From positions 62,001-126,000 of the forward strand of contig NZ_MAST01000009.1 of the NCBI RefSeq assembly GCF_001758225.1: 64,000 nt of DNA. Reading direction: 5' to 3'. Of this stretch, positions 40,682 to 49,258 are shown piece after piece. This stretch comes from Humibacillus sp. DSM 29435 (GTDB lineage: Bacteria; Actinomycetota; Actinomycetes; Actinomycetales; Dermatophilaceae). The notes beneath the pieces are model-generated. The model saw only the letters and a list, made by a program, of their open reading frames with translations, searched no databases and was not told the DNA's origin. A program made the position numbers and the translations under genes. Every line of letters begins with the position of its first letter. Within the stretch, counting starts at the first letter, position 1.

Positions 40682-42022
40682 ATGCGAACCACCCCGAAGT
40701 TTCGACTCGCCGTTGCGGTCACCGGTCTCGTCACGACTGCCCTGCTCGCCGCGCCGACCGCGGTCGCCAGCCAGGGCCCCACGCCCGCAACGGCATCCGG
40801 CTCGGCCGCCCCGACCCCCACCCGGATCAGCGTGCGCGCGTGGGACGACGTCGCCGACTTCAGCCACGGCACGTGGGACAACGTGTGGACCGGCCCGGGC
40901 GGTGCGCTCGTCATCGACTCGAACCGGGGTAAGCGGGTGCGCTACACCGACCCGTTCGGCGACGGAACCGCCAAGACCTACGTCACAGGCAGCTGGACCT
41001 CACCGGTCGTCAAGCCGGGCTACGGGGTCGACGAGTCGATCACCTCGTGGAACGCCAAGACGCCAACCGGCACGTTCGTCGAGACCACCTTCCGCGGGCG
41101 CCTCGCCGGCGGCACCTGGACCAAGTGGTACGTCATGGGCCGGTGGGCCTCGGGCGACGATTATGCGGCCGGCGACATCCACCGCACGTCGGTCGACGGT
41201 CAGGGTGACGCCGATGCGACCGTCTACACCGACACCTTCTCGGCACGCACCGGGCACGAGCCGGTGGCCTACCAGACCCGGGTCACCCTGCTCAAGCCGG
41301 TCGGCACCTCACGGAGCCCGCGGCTCGACTCGGTCAGCACCATGACCAACGAGCTGCTCCCCGACTACTCCGGCGTGACGAGCCCCTTCACCCTCGGCCG
41401 GGCCCGTGAGCTGGCGGTGCCGCGCTTCTCGCAGAACATCCACGCCGGGGAGTATCCACAGTTCGGCGGCGGCGGCGAGGTGTGGTGCTCGCCCACGTCG
41501 ACCTCGATGGTGCAGTACTTCTGGGGTCGCGGGCGCCGGGTGCCGCAGCCCGAGCTGGCCGCCGTCTCGGCCCCGAACGGTGACCCGCAGGTTCCCTACG
41601 CCGCCATCAACACGTGGGACCACGCCTACGAGGGCTCGGGCAACTGGCCGTTCAACGCCGCCTACGCCCACCGGTTCGGGCTCGACGCGCAGGTGACCCG
41701 GCTGCGCTCGCTGGCGGAGGCCGAACGGTTCGTCGCGGCCGGCATCCCGCTCGTGCTCTCTGCCTCGTGGGACCCCTCCGAGATGCCCGAGGCCGGCTAT
41801 GGCACCAGCGGTCACCTGCTCGTGCTGGTCGGCTTCACGGCCGCCGGTGACCCGGTGATCAACGACCCGAACTCCGAAACGGATGCCGCTGTGCGTCACG
41901 TCTACACGCGGCGGAACTTCGAGAAGGTCTGGCAGGGCTCGACCGGCGGCATCGCCTACGTCATCCACCCCAAGGCGGTGGCGCTGCCGGCCCACGTGGC
42001 CGGCGCGACCCCCAACTGGTAA
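40682..42022 (+). CDS. Secreted C39-like peptidase
   Basis: A 446-residue protein with a Sec signal peptide cut near AVASQ. The C-terminal 190 residues form a Peptidase_C39-like fold: candidate Cys in GEVWCSPTSTSM, His in GTSGHLLVLVGF and Asn/Asp in DPVINDPNS. The N-terminal 200 residues are a beta-rich region of unknown role. Family members are extracellular cysteine peptidases or bacteriocin-type processing enzymes, but no exporter fusion is present. Confidence 0.87.
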   Translation: MRTTPKFRLAVAVTGLVTTALLAAPTAVASQGPTPATASGSAAPTPTRISVRAWDDVADFSHGTWDNVWTGPGGALVIDSNRGKRVRYTDPFGDGTAKTYVTGSWTSPVVKPGYGVDESITSWNAKTPTGTFVETTFRGRLAGGTWTKWYVMGRWASGDDYAAGDIHRTSVDGQGDADATVYTDTFSARTGHEPVAYQTRVTLLKPVGTSRSPRLDSVSTMTNELLPDYSGVTSPFTLGRARELAVPRFSQNIHAGEYPQFGGGGEVWCSPTSTSMVQYFWGRGRRVPQPELAAVSAPNGDPQVPYAAINTWDHAYEGSGNWPFNAAYAHRFGLDAQVTRLRSLAEAERFVAAGIPLVLSASWDPSEMPEAGYGTSGHLLVLVGFTAAGDPVINDPNSETDAAVRHVYTRRNFEKVWQGSTGGIAYVIHPKAVALPAHVAGATPNW

Positions 42023-42052
42023 CGCGGCCGGGGCCAGTCGGCCCGCTGCCCG

Positions 42053-42667
42053 TCAGAGCCAGCCGCGGTCTTGCGCGACCCGGGCGGCCTGAGCGCGGGT
42101 CGAGGTCGAGGTCTTGCCGATCGCACTGCTGAGGTGGTTGCGCACGGTGCCCGGCGACAGGTGCACCTGGCCGGCGATCTCGGCCACGGTGCCTCCCGCG
42201 ATCGCGACGCGCAGCACGTCGCGCTCGCGCTCGGTGAGCGGGTTGGCCCCGTCGGCGAGCGACTCGGTGGCGAGCGACGGGTCGACGACGCGCAGGCCCG
42301 CGTGCACCTTGCGCACCGCCTCGGCCAGCTCGCGTGCCGGGGTGTCCTTGACCACGAAGCCGGACGCCCCGGCCTCCAGGGCGCGACGAAGGTAACCGGG
42401 CCGGCCGAACGTCGTCACGATGAGGGAGCGCACCCCCGGTAGGGAGTCACGCACGGCGGCGGCGGCCGCGATGCCGTCGAGGCCGGGCATCTCGATGTCG
42501 AGCAGGCAGACGTCAGCGGCCACCTCGCGGGCGCGGGCCACGACCTCATCGCCTCGGCCGACCTCGGCCACCACCTCGAGATCGCTCTCGAGCGCGAGCA
42601 GAGCCGCGAGCGCCCCTCGCACGAGGGCCTGGTCGTCGGCCAGCAGCACCCTGATCGCCGTGCTCAC
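42053..42667 (-). CDS. NarL/LuxR-type response regulator
   Basis: A 204-residue regulator, DesR-like. The receiver has Asp11/Asp12 and phospho-acceptor Asp57 in CLLDIEMPGLDG, with Lys in FVVKDTPA. A C-terminal LuxR helix-turn-helix follows (LTERERDVLRVA, EIAGQVHLSPGTVRNHLS). It is the last gene of a four-gene unit (ABC ATPase, permease, kinase, regulator) and overlaps the kinase by 4 bp. Confidence 0.93.
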   Translation of the reverse strand: MSTAIRVLLADDQALVRGALAALLALESDLEVVAEVGRGDEVVARAREVAADVCLLDIEMPGLDGIAAAAAVRDSLPGVRSLIVTTFGRPGYLRRALEAGASGFVVKDTPARELAEAVRKVHAGLRVVDPSLATESLADGANPLTERERDVLRVAIAGGTVAEIAGQVHLSPGTVRNHLSSAIGKTSTSTRAQAARVAQDRGWL

Positions 42668-43929
42668 ATCGTCACCTCCAAGGTGGTTCCGTGTCCGTCG
42701 GGGCCGTTCGAATACGCCAACCGCCCACCGGCCATCTCGACCCTTTCACGAAGACCACGGATGCCGTTGCCCTCGGGGCGGCCCCCGAGACCGCGGCCGT
42801 CGTCGGCCACTGTCAGACCGTGGGTCTGCAGCTCGACCGTGCAGGCGTCGGCGTCGCTGTGACGCACGACGTTGGTGATCGCCTCGCGGAGAACCCACGC
42901 CAGCACGGACCGGTGGCGGGGGTCGACAACGGTGATGTCGTGCTCACCCTGGGCGGGCAGGTTCGAGACGATACCCGCCGCCGCCAGTGCTGCTCGGGCC
43001 GACGCGAGCTCGTGGTCGAGGCGGGCGACCCGCAACCCGCCGACCGTCTCACGGATCTCGGCGAGCGCCTGCCGGGTCAGCTGCTGGATCTCGGCGAGCT
43101 CGGCCTTGGCTCGCTGGGGGTCGCGGTCGACGAGCCGCTCGGCGAGCTCGGCCTTGAGAGTCACCACGGTGAGGGAGTGCCCCAGCACGTCGTGCACGTC
43201 GCGCGCCACCCGCTCTCGCTCGTCGACGACGGCCAGCCGGTCACGCACCTGCTCGTAGCGCTCGCCTTGCTCGATGGCCACCCGAACCAGGCCGGTGGCG
43301 ACGACGACCGAGAAGACGATCAGCCCGAACGACCACCATTCGTCGAACTCGCCGAGGGCCCACGGCAGCAGCATGGTGAAGGCGACACCGAAGACGGCGC
43401 TGATGAACGCCCAGCGGATCGGGAGCACGAACATGGTGAAGGAGAGGATGAAGGGCACGAAGCCGAGCGCGTTGAGGCCGATGATCGTCGCCGTGAGCAG
43501 CGCGAGCACACAGAGTGCGACGAGCAACAGCAGTGACAGACGACCACGGTCCTCGCCGCACTCCTCCCGCCTGTCGAGCGCCCCCATGCCGCCGAGGTAC
43601 ACCACGACGAACGCCGCGACCAACAGGACGCCGACGATCTCGACAAGCACTCCGCGATCAGACTGGAACACCGAGATCAGGGGGTAGATGAGAAAGACCA
43701 GCCAGACGGCGCGCATCAACCAGCCGAAGCGCTCCCACGGGTTCCGACCAGCCTCCGGCTCGGCTTCGTTGGCGACCGGCACGCGCGGCGGTCGGGGGGA
43801 GGGGCCCTCCGGCGGTGCGCCTTTGAACCGTGGCTCACCACCCGATCCGGCCGTCCGGGAGAGAGGCCGGGCGGCGGGGGCTGCCGGGCTGTCGGCGCCG
43901 GGCCCATGCGCTGAGCGCTGCTCGGTCAC
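42664..43929 (-). CDS. DesK-like sensor histidine kinase
   Basis: A 421-residue kinase. A Pro-rich cytosolic N terminus of about 75 residues is followed by six hydrophobic segments, then a HisKA_3 dimerisation helix with ERVARDVHDVLGHSLTVV and a HATPase with REAITNVVRHSDA and VADDGRGLGG. The GTG at 43929 overlaps the permease stop (GTGA). It probably senses membrane state or a compound exported by the linked ABC system. Confidence 0.92.
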   Translation of the reverse strand: MTEQRSAHGPGADSPAAPAARPLSRTAGSGGEPRFKGAPPEGPSPRPPRVPVANEAEPEAGRNPWERFGWLMRAVWLVFLIYPLISVFQSDRGVLVEIVGVLLVAAFVVVYLGGMGALDRREECGEDRGRLSLLLLVALCVLALLTATIIGLNALGFVPFILSFTMFVLPIRWAFISAVFGVAFTMLLPWALGEFDEWWSFGLIVFSVVVATGLVRVAIEQGERYEQVRDRLAVVDERERVARDVHDVLGHSLTVVTLKAELAERLVDRDPQRAKAELAEIQQLTRQALAEIRETVGGLRVARLDHELASARAALAAAGIVSNLPAQGEHDITVVDPRHRSVLAWVLREAITNVVRHSDADACTVELQTHGLTVADDGRGLGGRPEGNGIRGLRERVEMAGGRLAYSNGPDGHGTTLEVTM

Positions 43930-44672
43930 TGGCGCTCCCGCCCTCGCCTCACGAAGTAGATGGCACCGAACCCGAAGATGGCGAACCACGCGAGCACGTT
44001 GGCCACCGGCACCCACAGCGGGTCCACGGAACCGTCGACCAGGCCACCCTCGGTCAGCGGGTAGCGGGCGAGGGCCGTGTACCCGTAGAGGGGGGTGAAC
44101 TTGGCGACGGTGAGGATCCACCCCGAGAGCGGGATGAAGAGGTTGCCGAGAAAGGCGAAGATGACGATGGAGCCGGAGGCCGCGCCGACGGCCGCCTCCG
44201 ACGGCAGCGCCGTGCCCACCAACAGGCCGTAGAGCGCGAAGATGGAGGAGGCGAGCAGACAGATCACGGCGCTGAGCCCCCACGCGAGAGGGGAGCCCTT
44301 GGCCCCCGTGAACACCCCGAGCGCGTAGATGAGCACGATCGGGATGGCCGCCACGGTCATGGCGATGACCGCTTTCATGCCGATGTACCCGGCGTCGGTC
44401 AGCGGGGTGAGCCCCAGCTGCCGCCCCCAGCCCTGCTGTCGCTCGAGCGCCGCGTTGCCACCGATGTTCGTCGTGGCGATGACCGCGCCGTACGACGCCA
44501 TACCGATCATGATGTACATCGCGACGTTGCCGTTGCCGATGCTCTCGTTCTTGTAGCTGGTCGCCGCGCCGAAGATGACATAGAAGAAGGCAGGCAGCAC
44601 GGCCGTGAAGAACATGTTCGTGTAGTTGCGGGTGATGCGCCGCAACTCGAGAAGGGTGTACGTGGGGTTCAT
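43926..44672 (-). CDS. ABC-2 type exporter permease
   Basis: A 248-residue permease with six membrane segments. The family start MNPTYTLLELRRITRNYTNM is typical of actinobacterial ABC-2 exporters. It would pair as a dimer with the ATPase encoded upstream, with which it overlaps by 4 bp. Substrate unknown; the arrangement with DesK/DesR suggests drug, lipid or peptide export under stress. Confidence 0.9.
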   Translation of the reverse strand: MNPTYTLLELRRITRNYTNMFFTAVLPAFFYVIFGAATSYKNESIGNGNVAMYIMIGMASYGAVIATTNIGGNAALERQQGWGRQLGLTPLTDAGYIGMKAVIAMTVAAIPIVLIYALGVFTGAKGSPLAWGLSAVICLLASSIFALYGLLVGTALPSEAAVGAASGSIVIFAFLGNLFIPLSGWILTVAKFTPLYGYTALARYPLTEGGLVDGSVDPLWVPVANVLAWFAIFGFGAIYFVRRGRERQ

Positions 44673-45685
44673 CGCGCGAGCTCCTTGCTGCTGAGGTCAT
44701 TGTCCCCCGGGGCGGAGGCGGAGGCCGGGCTGTTCGGGGAGCCGTGTGCTGACGCATCGTCACCGGTGAGGGCCATGAAGGCCTGCTCGAGGCTCGCGGT
44801 GACGATCTCGACGTCGGTGCCGCCCAGGTCGTTCAGCAGCATCCGGGCCACGGCGTCGGAGTCGGTGGCGGTGACGACCACGCGTTCGCCGCGCTCGTCG
44901 ACCGACTGCACCCCGGGCGCCTCCCGCAAGGTCGTGATGGCGCCGGCGGCGGACTGGCGAGGCAGGGTCGCCGACACCGTGCGTCCGCTTGCGCGGCCGC
45001 GCACCTCGGCGGTCGTGCCGTCGGCCACGATGCGGCCGCCCGCGATGAGCACGATGCGGTCGGCGAACATGTCGGCTTCTTCGAGGTAGTGCGTGGCGAA
45101 GATGACGGTGCGGCCGGCCGAGGCGTCGGCGTGCATCGTGTCCCAGAAGTCGCGGCGAGCGCTGACGTCCATGCCCGCGGTGGGCTCGTCGAGGATGAGC
45201 AGTCGCGGGTTGGGCAGCAGGGCCAGAGCGAACCGCAGGCGCTGCTGCTCGCCGCCGGAGCACTTCGACACCTTGCGGTCGACCAGCTTTCGCAGCCCGG
45301 CCCGGTCGATGACCTCGTCGACGTCGCTGTGCGTGGGGTAGGTCGAGGCGATCATCCGCACGATCTCGCGCACGGTGAGGTCGCGCAGCAGGCCGCCGGT
45401 CTGCAGAACCGCCGACACTGCTCCGGTGTCGATCGCCCGCCGGGGTCGCTCGCCGAAGACCCTGACGGTTCCGCTGTCGGGGTTGGTCAGGCCGAGCACC
45501 ATGTCGAGGGTCGTGGTCTTGCCGGCGCCGTTCGGCCCGAGGAAGGCGACCACCTCGCCCGAGTCGATGCGTAGGTCGATACCGCTGACGGCGCGCACCC
45601 GCTCGCCGTGGGCACCCTTGAAGGTCTTGACCAGGTCGGTGAGCTCGATGGCGGCGACCGTGGCGGCAGCGGGGTTCGGGTTCAT
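44669..45685 (-). CDS. ABC exporter ATPase
   Basis: A 338-residue ATPase with Walker A FLGPNGAGKTTTLDM, signature SGGEQQRLRFALAL, Walker B LLILDEPTAGMD and switch His in IFATHYLEEAD. A C-terminal extension of about 100 residues resembles the regulatory region of DrrA/CcmA-like exporters. It is the first gene of the exporter/two-component unit; ATG 45685 lies 158 bp from the divergent pnuC start. Confidence 0.93.
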   Translation of the reverse strand: MNPNPAAATVAAIELTDLVKTFKGAHGERVRAVSGIDLRIDSGEVVAFLGPNGAGKTTTLDMVLGLTNPDSGTVRVFGERPRRAIDTGAVSAVLQTGGLLRDLTVREIVRMIASTYPTHSDVDEVIDRAGLRKLVDRKVSKCSGGEQQRLRFALALLPNPRLLILDEPTAGMDVSARRDFWDTMHADASAGRTVIFATHYLEEADMFADRIVLIAGGRIVADGTTAEVRGRASGRTVSATLPRQSAAGAITTLREAPGVQSVDERGERVVVTATDSDAVARMLLNDLGGTDVEIVTASLEQAFMALTGDDASAHGSPNSPASASAPGDNDLSSKELAR

Positions 45686-45843
45686 GGGCCCAGTCTGTCG
45701 ACCGCAGACCGCTTGCAGATCGGGCAGGCGTCATGAACTACCCGTGACAGGTGTCAGGGTTGTCTCCGTTGTCGCCGAGGTCGGCGCTGCCGCCGCTGTC
45801 GGCGCTGACGGCGAGCCCGGCCCGGTCGCACTAGCGTGGCCGT

Positions 45844-46443
45844 ATGGAATGGACCGAGGTGCTGGGCTTCGCCACCGGCGCCCTGTGCGTGTGGCTCACG
45901 GTGCGACGCAGCGTCTGGAACTTTCCGGTCGGCGTGGCGAACAACATCTTCTTCATCGTGCTGTTCGTCGGCGCCGGTCTGTATGCGGATGCCGTGCTGC
46001 AGGTCGTCTACATCGGGTTGGGCCTGCTCGGCTGGTGGTGGTGGCTGCACGGCGGAGCCGGCCGTGGCCCACTCGTGGTGCGTCGAACGCCGCGCTGGGC
46101 ATGGCCGGTCGCGGTCGCGGTGGTCGGCGCTCTCACCCTGGCCATCCGGGCCCTGCTGACGAGCCACACCGACTCGGATGTCGCCACCTGGGACGCACTG
46201 ACCACCTCTGTCAGCCTCGTCGCCCAGGTCATGCTCGGGCGCAAGTGGGTCGGCAGCTGGGTGTTCTGGATCGTCGCCGACCTGGTGCACGTGCCGCTCT
46301 ATCTGCACAAGGGGCTCACCCTCACGGCGGTGCTCTACCTCGGGTTCCTCGGGCTCTGCCTGGTGGGCCTGGCTCAGTGGTGGCGCGCGCGCGACGAAGC
46401 CCCGACCGCGGTGGTCGTGCGCGAGCGGGCGGTGGTCTCGTGA
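45844..46443 (+). CDS. pnuC: PnuC-family nicotinamide riboside transporter
   Basis: A 199-residue protein with seven membrane segments. NFPVGVANNIFFIVLFVGAG and the Trp-rich GWWWWLHGG match PnuC. SWVFWIVADLVHVPLYLHKG near the C terminus is the second PnuC signature. It brings in nicotinamide riboside by facilitated diffusion, trapped by phosphorylation. It overlaps the NadR-like gene by 4 bp, which supplies that kinase. Confidence 0.93.
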   Translation: MEWTEVLGFATGALCVWLTVRRSVWNFPVGVANNIFFIVLFVGAGLYADAVLQVVYIGLGLLGWWWWLHGGAGRGPLVVRRTPRWAWPVAVAVVGALTLAIRALLTSHTDSDVATWDALTTSVSLVAQVMLGRKWVGSWVFWIVADLVHVPLYLHKGLTLTAVLYLGFLGLCLVGLAQWWRARDEAPTAVVVRERAVVS

Positions 46444-47480
46444 CCGGCCCCCGACGGTTCCGGCACGGCCTGGTCATCGGCAAGTTCTACCCCCTCCACG
46501 CCGGCCACCAAGCCCTCGTGCGCGCGGCCACGTCGAGCTGTGACCGCGTGACCGTCGAGGTGATGGTGCACGGTGTCGAGTCGATTCCTGCGGCGGTGCG
46601 CGTGGGGTGGGTGCAGGGCGAGCACCCCGACGCCCGAGTCGTCGCCGCCTTCGACGACGCCGAGGTCGACTTCGACTCTCCCGCGCTGTGGGACCTGCAC
46701 ATGGCCGTCATCACGTCGCATCTCGACGGGCCGGTGGATGCCGTGTTCACCAGTGACGCCTACGGGGCCGAGATGGCGCGTCGGCTCGGAGCCGTCTGGG
46801 TGCAGGTCGACCCCGGCCGGGCCTCGACCCCGATCTCGGGAACAGCGATCCGCGACGACCCGGCGGGCAGCTGGTGGGCCCTGCCCACCCCGGTGCGCCG
46901 CTGGTTCACCAAGAGAGTTGTCGTGCTCGGTGCGGAATCAACCGGCTCGACGACCCTGACGCGTGCCCTCGGTCAGCACTACGGAACCGAGGTGGTGCCC
47001 GAGTACGGCCGGCAATGGACCGAACACCGCCCCGGGGGCCCCCGATCTGCTTGGCACTCAGTCGAGTTCGATCTTGTCGCGCTGCAGCAGGCGGCGGCGG
47101 AAGACCGCGCAGCTGGCCGAGTGCGACGGCCGCTGCTCGTGTGTGACACCGACGTGCTCACCACCACTCTCTGGCACGAACGGTACATCGGGCGGCCCTC
47201 ACCGTCCGTGGTCGCGGCCGCCGCCGCCCGGCCGGCCCCGGCGCTCTACCTGCTCACCGGCGACGAGATCCCCTTCGTGCAAGACGGGATGCGAGACGGC
47301 CAGCACCTGCGAACCGAGATGCAGCAGCGCTTTCGTGAGGTTCTCGGGCAGGTGCAGGCTGACCGCGGGGTGCCCTGGCTCGAGGTGCGGGGCACACCCG
47401 CCGAACGGCTCGCGGCCGGGGTCGCCGCCGTCGATGACGTCGTCGCGGCCGGCTGGCACCTCGCGGCCCCCCTCGGCTGA
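46440..47480 (+). CDS. nadR: NadR-like NMN adenylyltransferase/ribosylnicotinamide kinase
   Basis: A 346-residue bifunctional protein. The N-terminal nucleotidyltransferase has GKFYPLHAGHQALVRAA and ISGTAIRDDP. The C-terminal kinase has the P-loop VVLGAESTGSTTLTRAL, where the usual Lys is Ser, and EYGRQWTEHR. It converts imported nicotinamide riboside to NMN and then NAD. The helix-turn-helix of enterobacterial NadR is absent, so no regulatory role is expected. GTG 46440 gives translational coupling to pnuC. Confidence 0.9.
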   Translation: MTGPRRFRHGLVIGKFYPLHAGHQALVRAATSSCDRVTVEVMVHGVESIPAAVRVGWVQGEHPDARVVAAFDDAEVDFDSPALWDLHMAVITSHLDGPVDAVFTSDAYGAEMARRLGAVWVQVDPGRASTPISGTAIRDDPAGSWWALPTPVRRWFTKRVVVLGAESTGSTTLTRALGQHYGTEVVPEYGRQWTEHRPGGPRSAWHSVEFDLVALQQAAAEDRAAGRVRRPLLVCDTDVLTTTLWHERYIGRPSPSVVAAAAARPAPALYLLTGDEIPFVQDGMRDGQHLRTEMQQRFREVLGQVQADRGVPWLEVRGTPAERLAAGVAAVDDVVAAGWHLAAPLG

Positions 47481-47547
47481 ACCCGTCCTTTCGACGGTTC
47501 TGGCCCGTGGGGCGGGCAGTTGGCGTCGCCACCACGGCCGGCGGGGA

Positions 47548-47617
47548 TCAAGCGGCGGATCAGTCTGCAGATGGTGTCGTCAGGGCAGCACTGAACGCAG
47601 ACTGATCCGCCGCTTGA
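47548..47617. repeat. Perfect 21-bp inverted repeat, 28-bp loop
   Basis: Arms at 47548-47568 and 47597-47617 are fully complementary (left arm begins TCAAGCGGCGGATCAG). It lies 68 bp after nadR and 46 bp before the MoxR gene, with no U-tract. It may terminate the pnuC-nadR transcript or be a mobile palindromic unit. Confidence 0.8.
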
Positions 47618-47662
47618 CCGCTGAGAACCGGCATCCGGCCTGGTGTTTGACACAATCTCACC

Positions 47663-49258
47663 GTGACCACCTCAGGGGAGCAGAGCGGCCCAGGCGCACT
47701 CGGGCACGTGTCGAACGCACCGACCCGCCCCACTCCCGCGAGCGCGCCCCGCGACGAGCTCGACCTGAGCGACCTTTACGGTTCCGCCACGACGACGTCG
47801 GATGCCGCTGGGCCGGCCCTCGACGAGAAGCTGCGACAGGCGTACTTCTGGGTCACCAACCACGCCATCATCAGCCCGCACTACGACGTCGAGTTCGACG
47901 ACGGCCCAAGCCAGCGAGTTCGCTTGGGCGACAGCGGTGGTGAGCTTGTACTGCCGAGCGGTCAGTCCTACTCGAGCTTCGTGCTGATGCCGCTGCTCAC
48001 GTTCATGGTGCGCGGGCGGTGCCTGCTCGTCGGCGGGCCAGGACGCGGCAAGACGGCGAGCTCGCTGCTGATGGGGGTGCTCGCGGGATACACCCCGCAC
48101 GAGATGCGACGGGCCATGCAGCACGGGCACCCCCAGCTGACCGTGTCTGACCTGTTCGGCACCCCGTTGCCCCGCGACCTCGTCGAGGCCGAGAAGCTGT
48201 CAGACGTCGACGTGGCCTGGCGGTCGTGGCTGGGCATGCGGGTCAAGATCATCGACGAGTACAACCGCATCCCGACCCGAACGCAGTCGGCGCTGTTGAC
48301 GGTGCTGGCTGACGGCTACGTCGAGAGCTTCGACCAGGTCTACGAGACCGGTCGGAGCGCCTGGTACCTCACGGCCAACGACGACGCCGGGGGCGGCACC
48401 TACCAGGTCATCGACGCGCTGCGCGACCGCATCGACGTCGTGGTCGCGGCCCTGCCGTTCAACCACCGCTTCCTCTCGGCGCTCGTCGCCCGGGCCGAGC
48501 GCCGGGTGCGGCCCGAGGAGGTCGTGCCCGACAGCATCGTGTTCACCGAGGCCGAGCACGACCGGCTGCACCGCGAGGTGCTCGCGGTGCCGATCCCCCG
48601 GCCGGTGTTGCGCCGAATGGAGCACTTCGCCGGGCAGTTCGAGTACCTCGAGCGGGCCGGGCGGCAGTTCGAGTACCGCACGAAAGACACCGCTCGCCTC
48701 GCCGGCGTCGACCCGCACCTCGTGCAGCAGGACGACACCGGTCGCGACGCACGCAGTGACGTCGGCACGCAGACCACGGCCGGCCTGTCGGTGCGTTCGC
48801 TGCAGTCGCTCGTGCTCTACAGCAAGGCGATGGCCCACTTCCGCGGCGAGCCGCAGGTGCGCGTCGACCACGTTCGGGCGGTGCTGCCGTTCGTGCTCTT
48901 CCAGAAGCTGCCGATGGACACCGAGGCCCGCGTCTTCGACCTGGAGGAGTCGGCCGAGCTGCGCACCGACCGCGTGTCATGGCTGCGCTCGATGTTCGAC
49001 ACGACGTGCCGACAGTTCGACGCCGACGGGCTCGACACCGACGACCCGGTGGGCGCCGCCCTCGACCTGTTCGACCGTGGCCTCGACGGCCTGGGAGAGA
49101 GTCAGGTGCGCGAACGACTCTCTGGTCTCGAACGGCTGCTCGCCTCGATCGCGGGGCAGCGAAAGCTCTACGGCCACCTCTACGACGACGTGCTGGCGGT
49201 GAAGTACCTCCACCAGCGCTACACGAACTATCTGGCCTGGCTGCGATGGTCACGATGA
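47663..49258 (+). CDS. MoxR-type AAA+ ATPase
   Basis: A 531-residue ATPase. About 100 residues precede the AAA+ core: Walker A GGPGRGKT (124-131), Walker B IIDEYNRI (196-203), sensor region YLTANDD and arginine-finger region ALRDRID. A helical C-terminal region of about 230 residues follows. MoxR ATPases act as chaperones that load metal or remodel partners through vWA proteins. Genes downstream overlap by 4 bp, and one encodes a vWA domain, giving the classical MoxR-vWA pair. Confidence 0.9.
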   Translation: MTTSGEQSGPGALGHVSNAPTRPTPASAPRDELDLSDLYGSATTTSDAAGPALDEKLRQAYFWVTNHAIISPHYDVEFDDGPSQRVRLGDSGGELVLPSGQSYSSFVLMPLLTFMVRGRCLLVGGPGRGKTASSLLMGVLAGYTPHEMRRAMQHGHPQLTVSDLFGTPLPRDLVEAEKLSDVDVAWRSWLGMRVKIIDEYNRIPTRTQSALLTVLADGYVESFDQVYETGRSAWYLTANDDAGGGTYQVIDALRDRIDVVVAALPFNHRFLSALVARAERRVRPEEVVPDSIVFTEAEHDRLHREVLAVPIPRPVLRRMEHFAGQFEYLERAGRQFEYRTKDTARLAGVDPHLVQQDDTGRDARSDVGTQTTAGLSVRSLQSLVLYSKAMAHFRGEPQVRVDHVRAVLPFVLFQKLPMDTEARVFDLEESAELRTDRVSWLRSMFDTTCRQFDADGLDTDDPVGAALDLFDRGLDGLGESQVRERLSGLERLLASIAGQRKLYGHLYDDVLAVKYLHQRYTNYLAWLRWSR

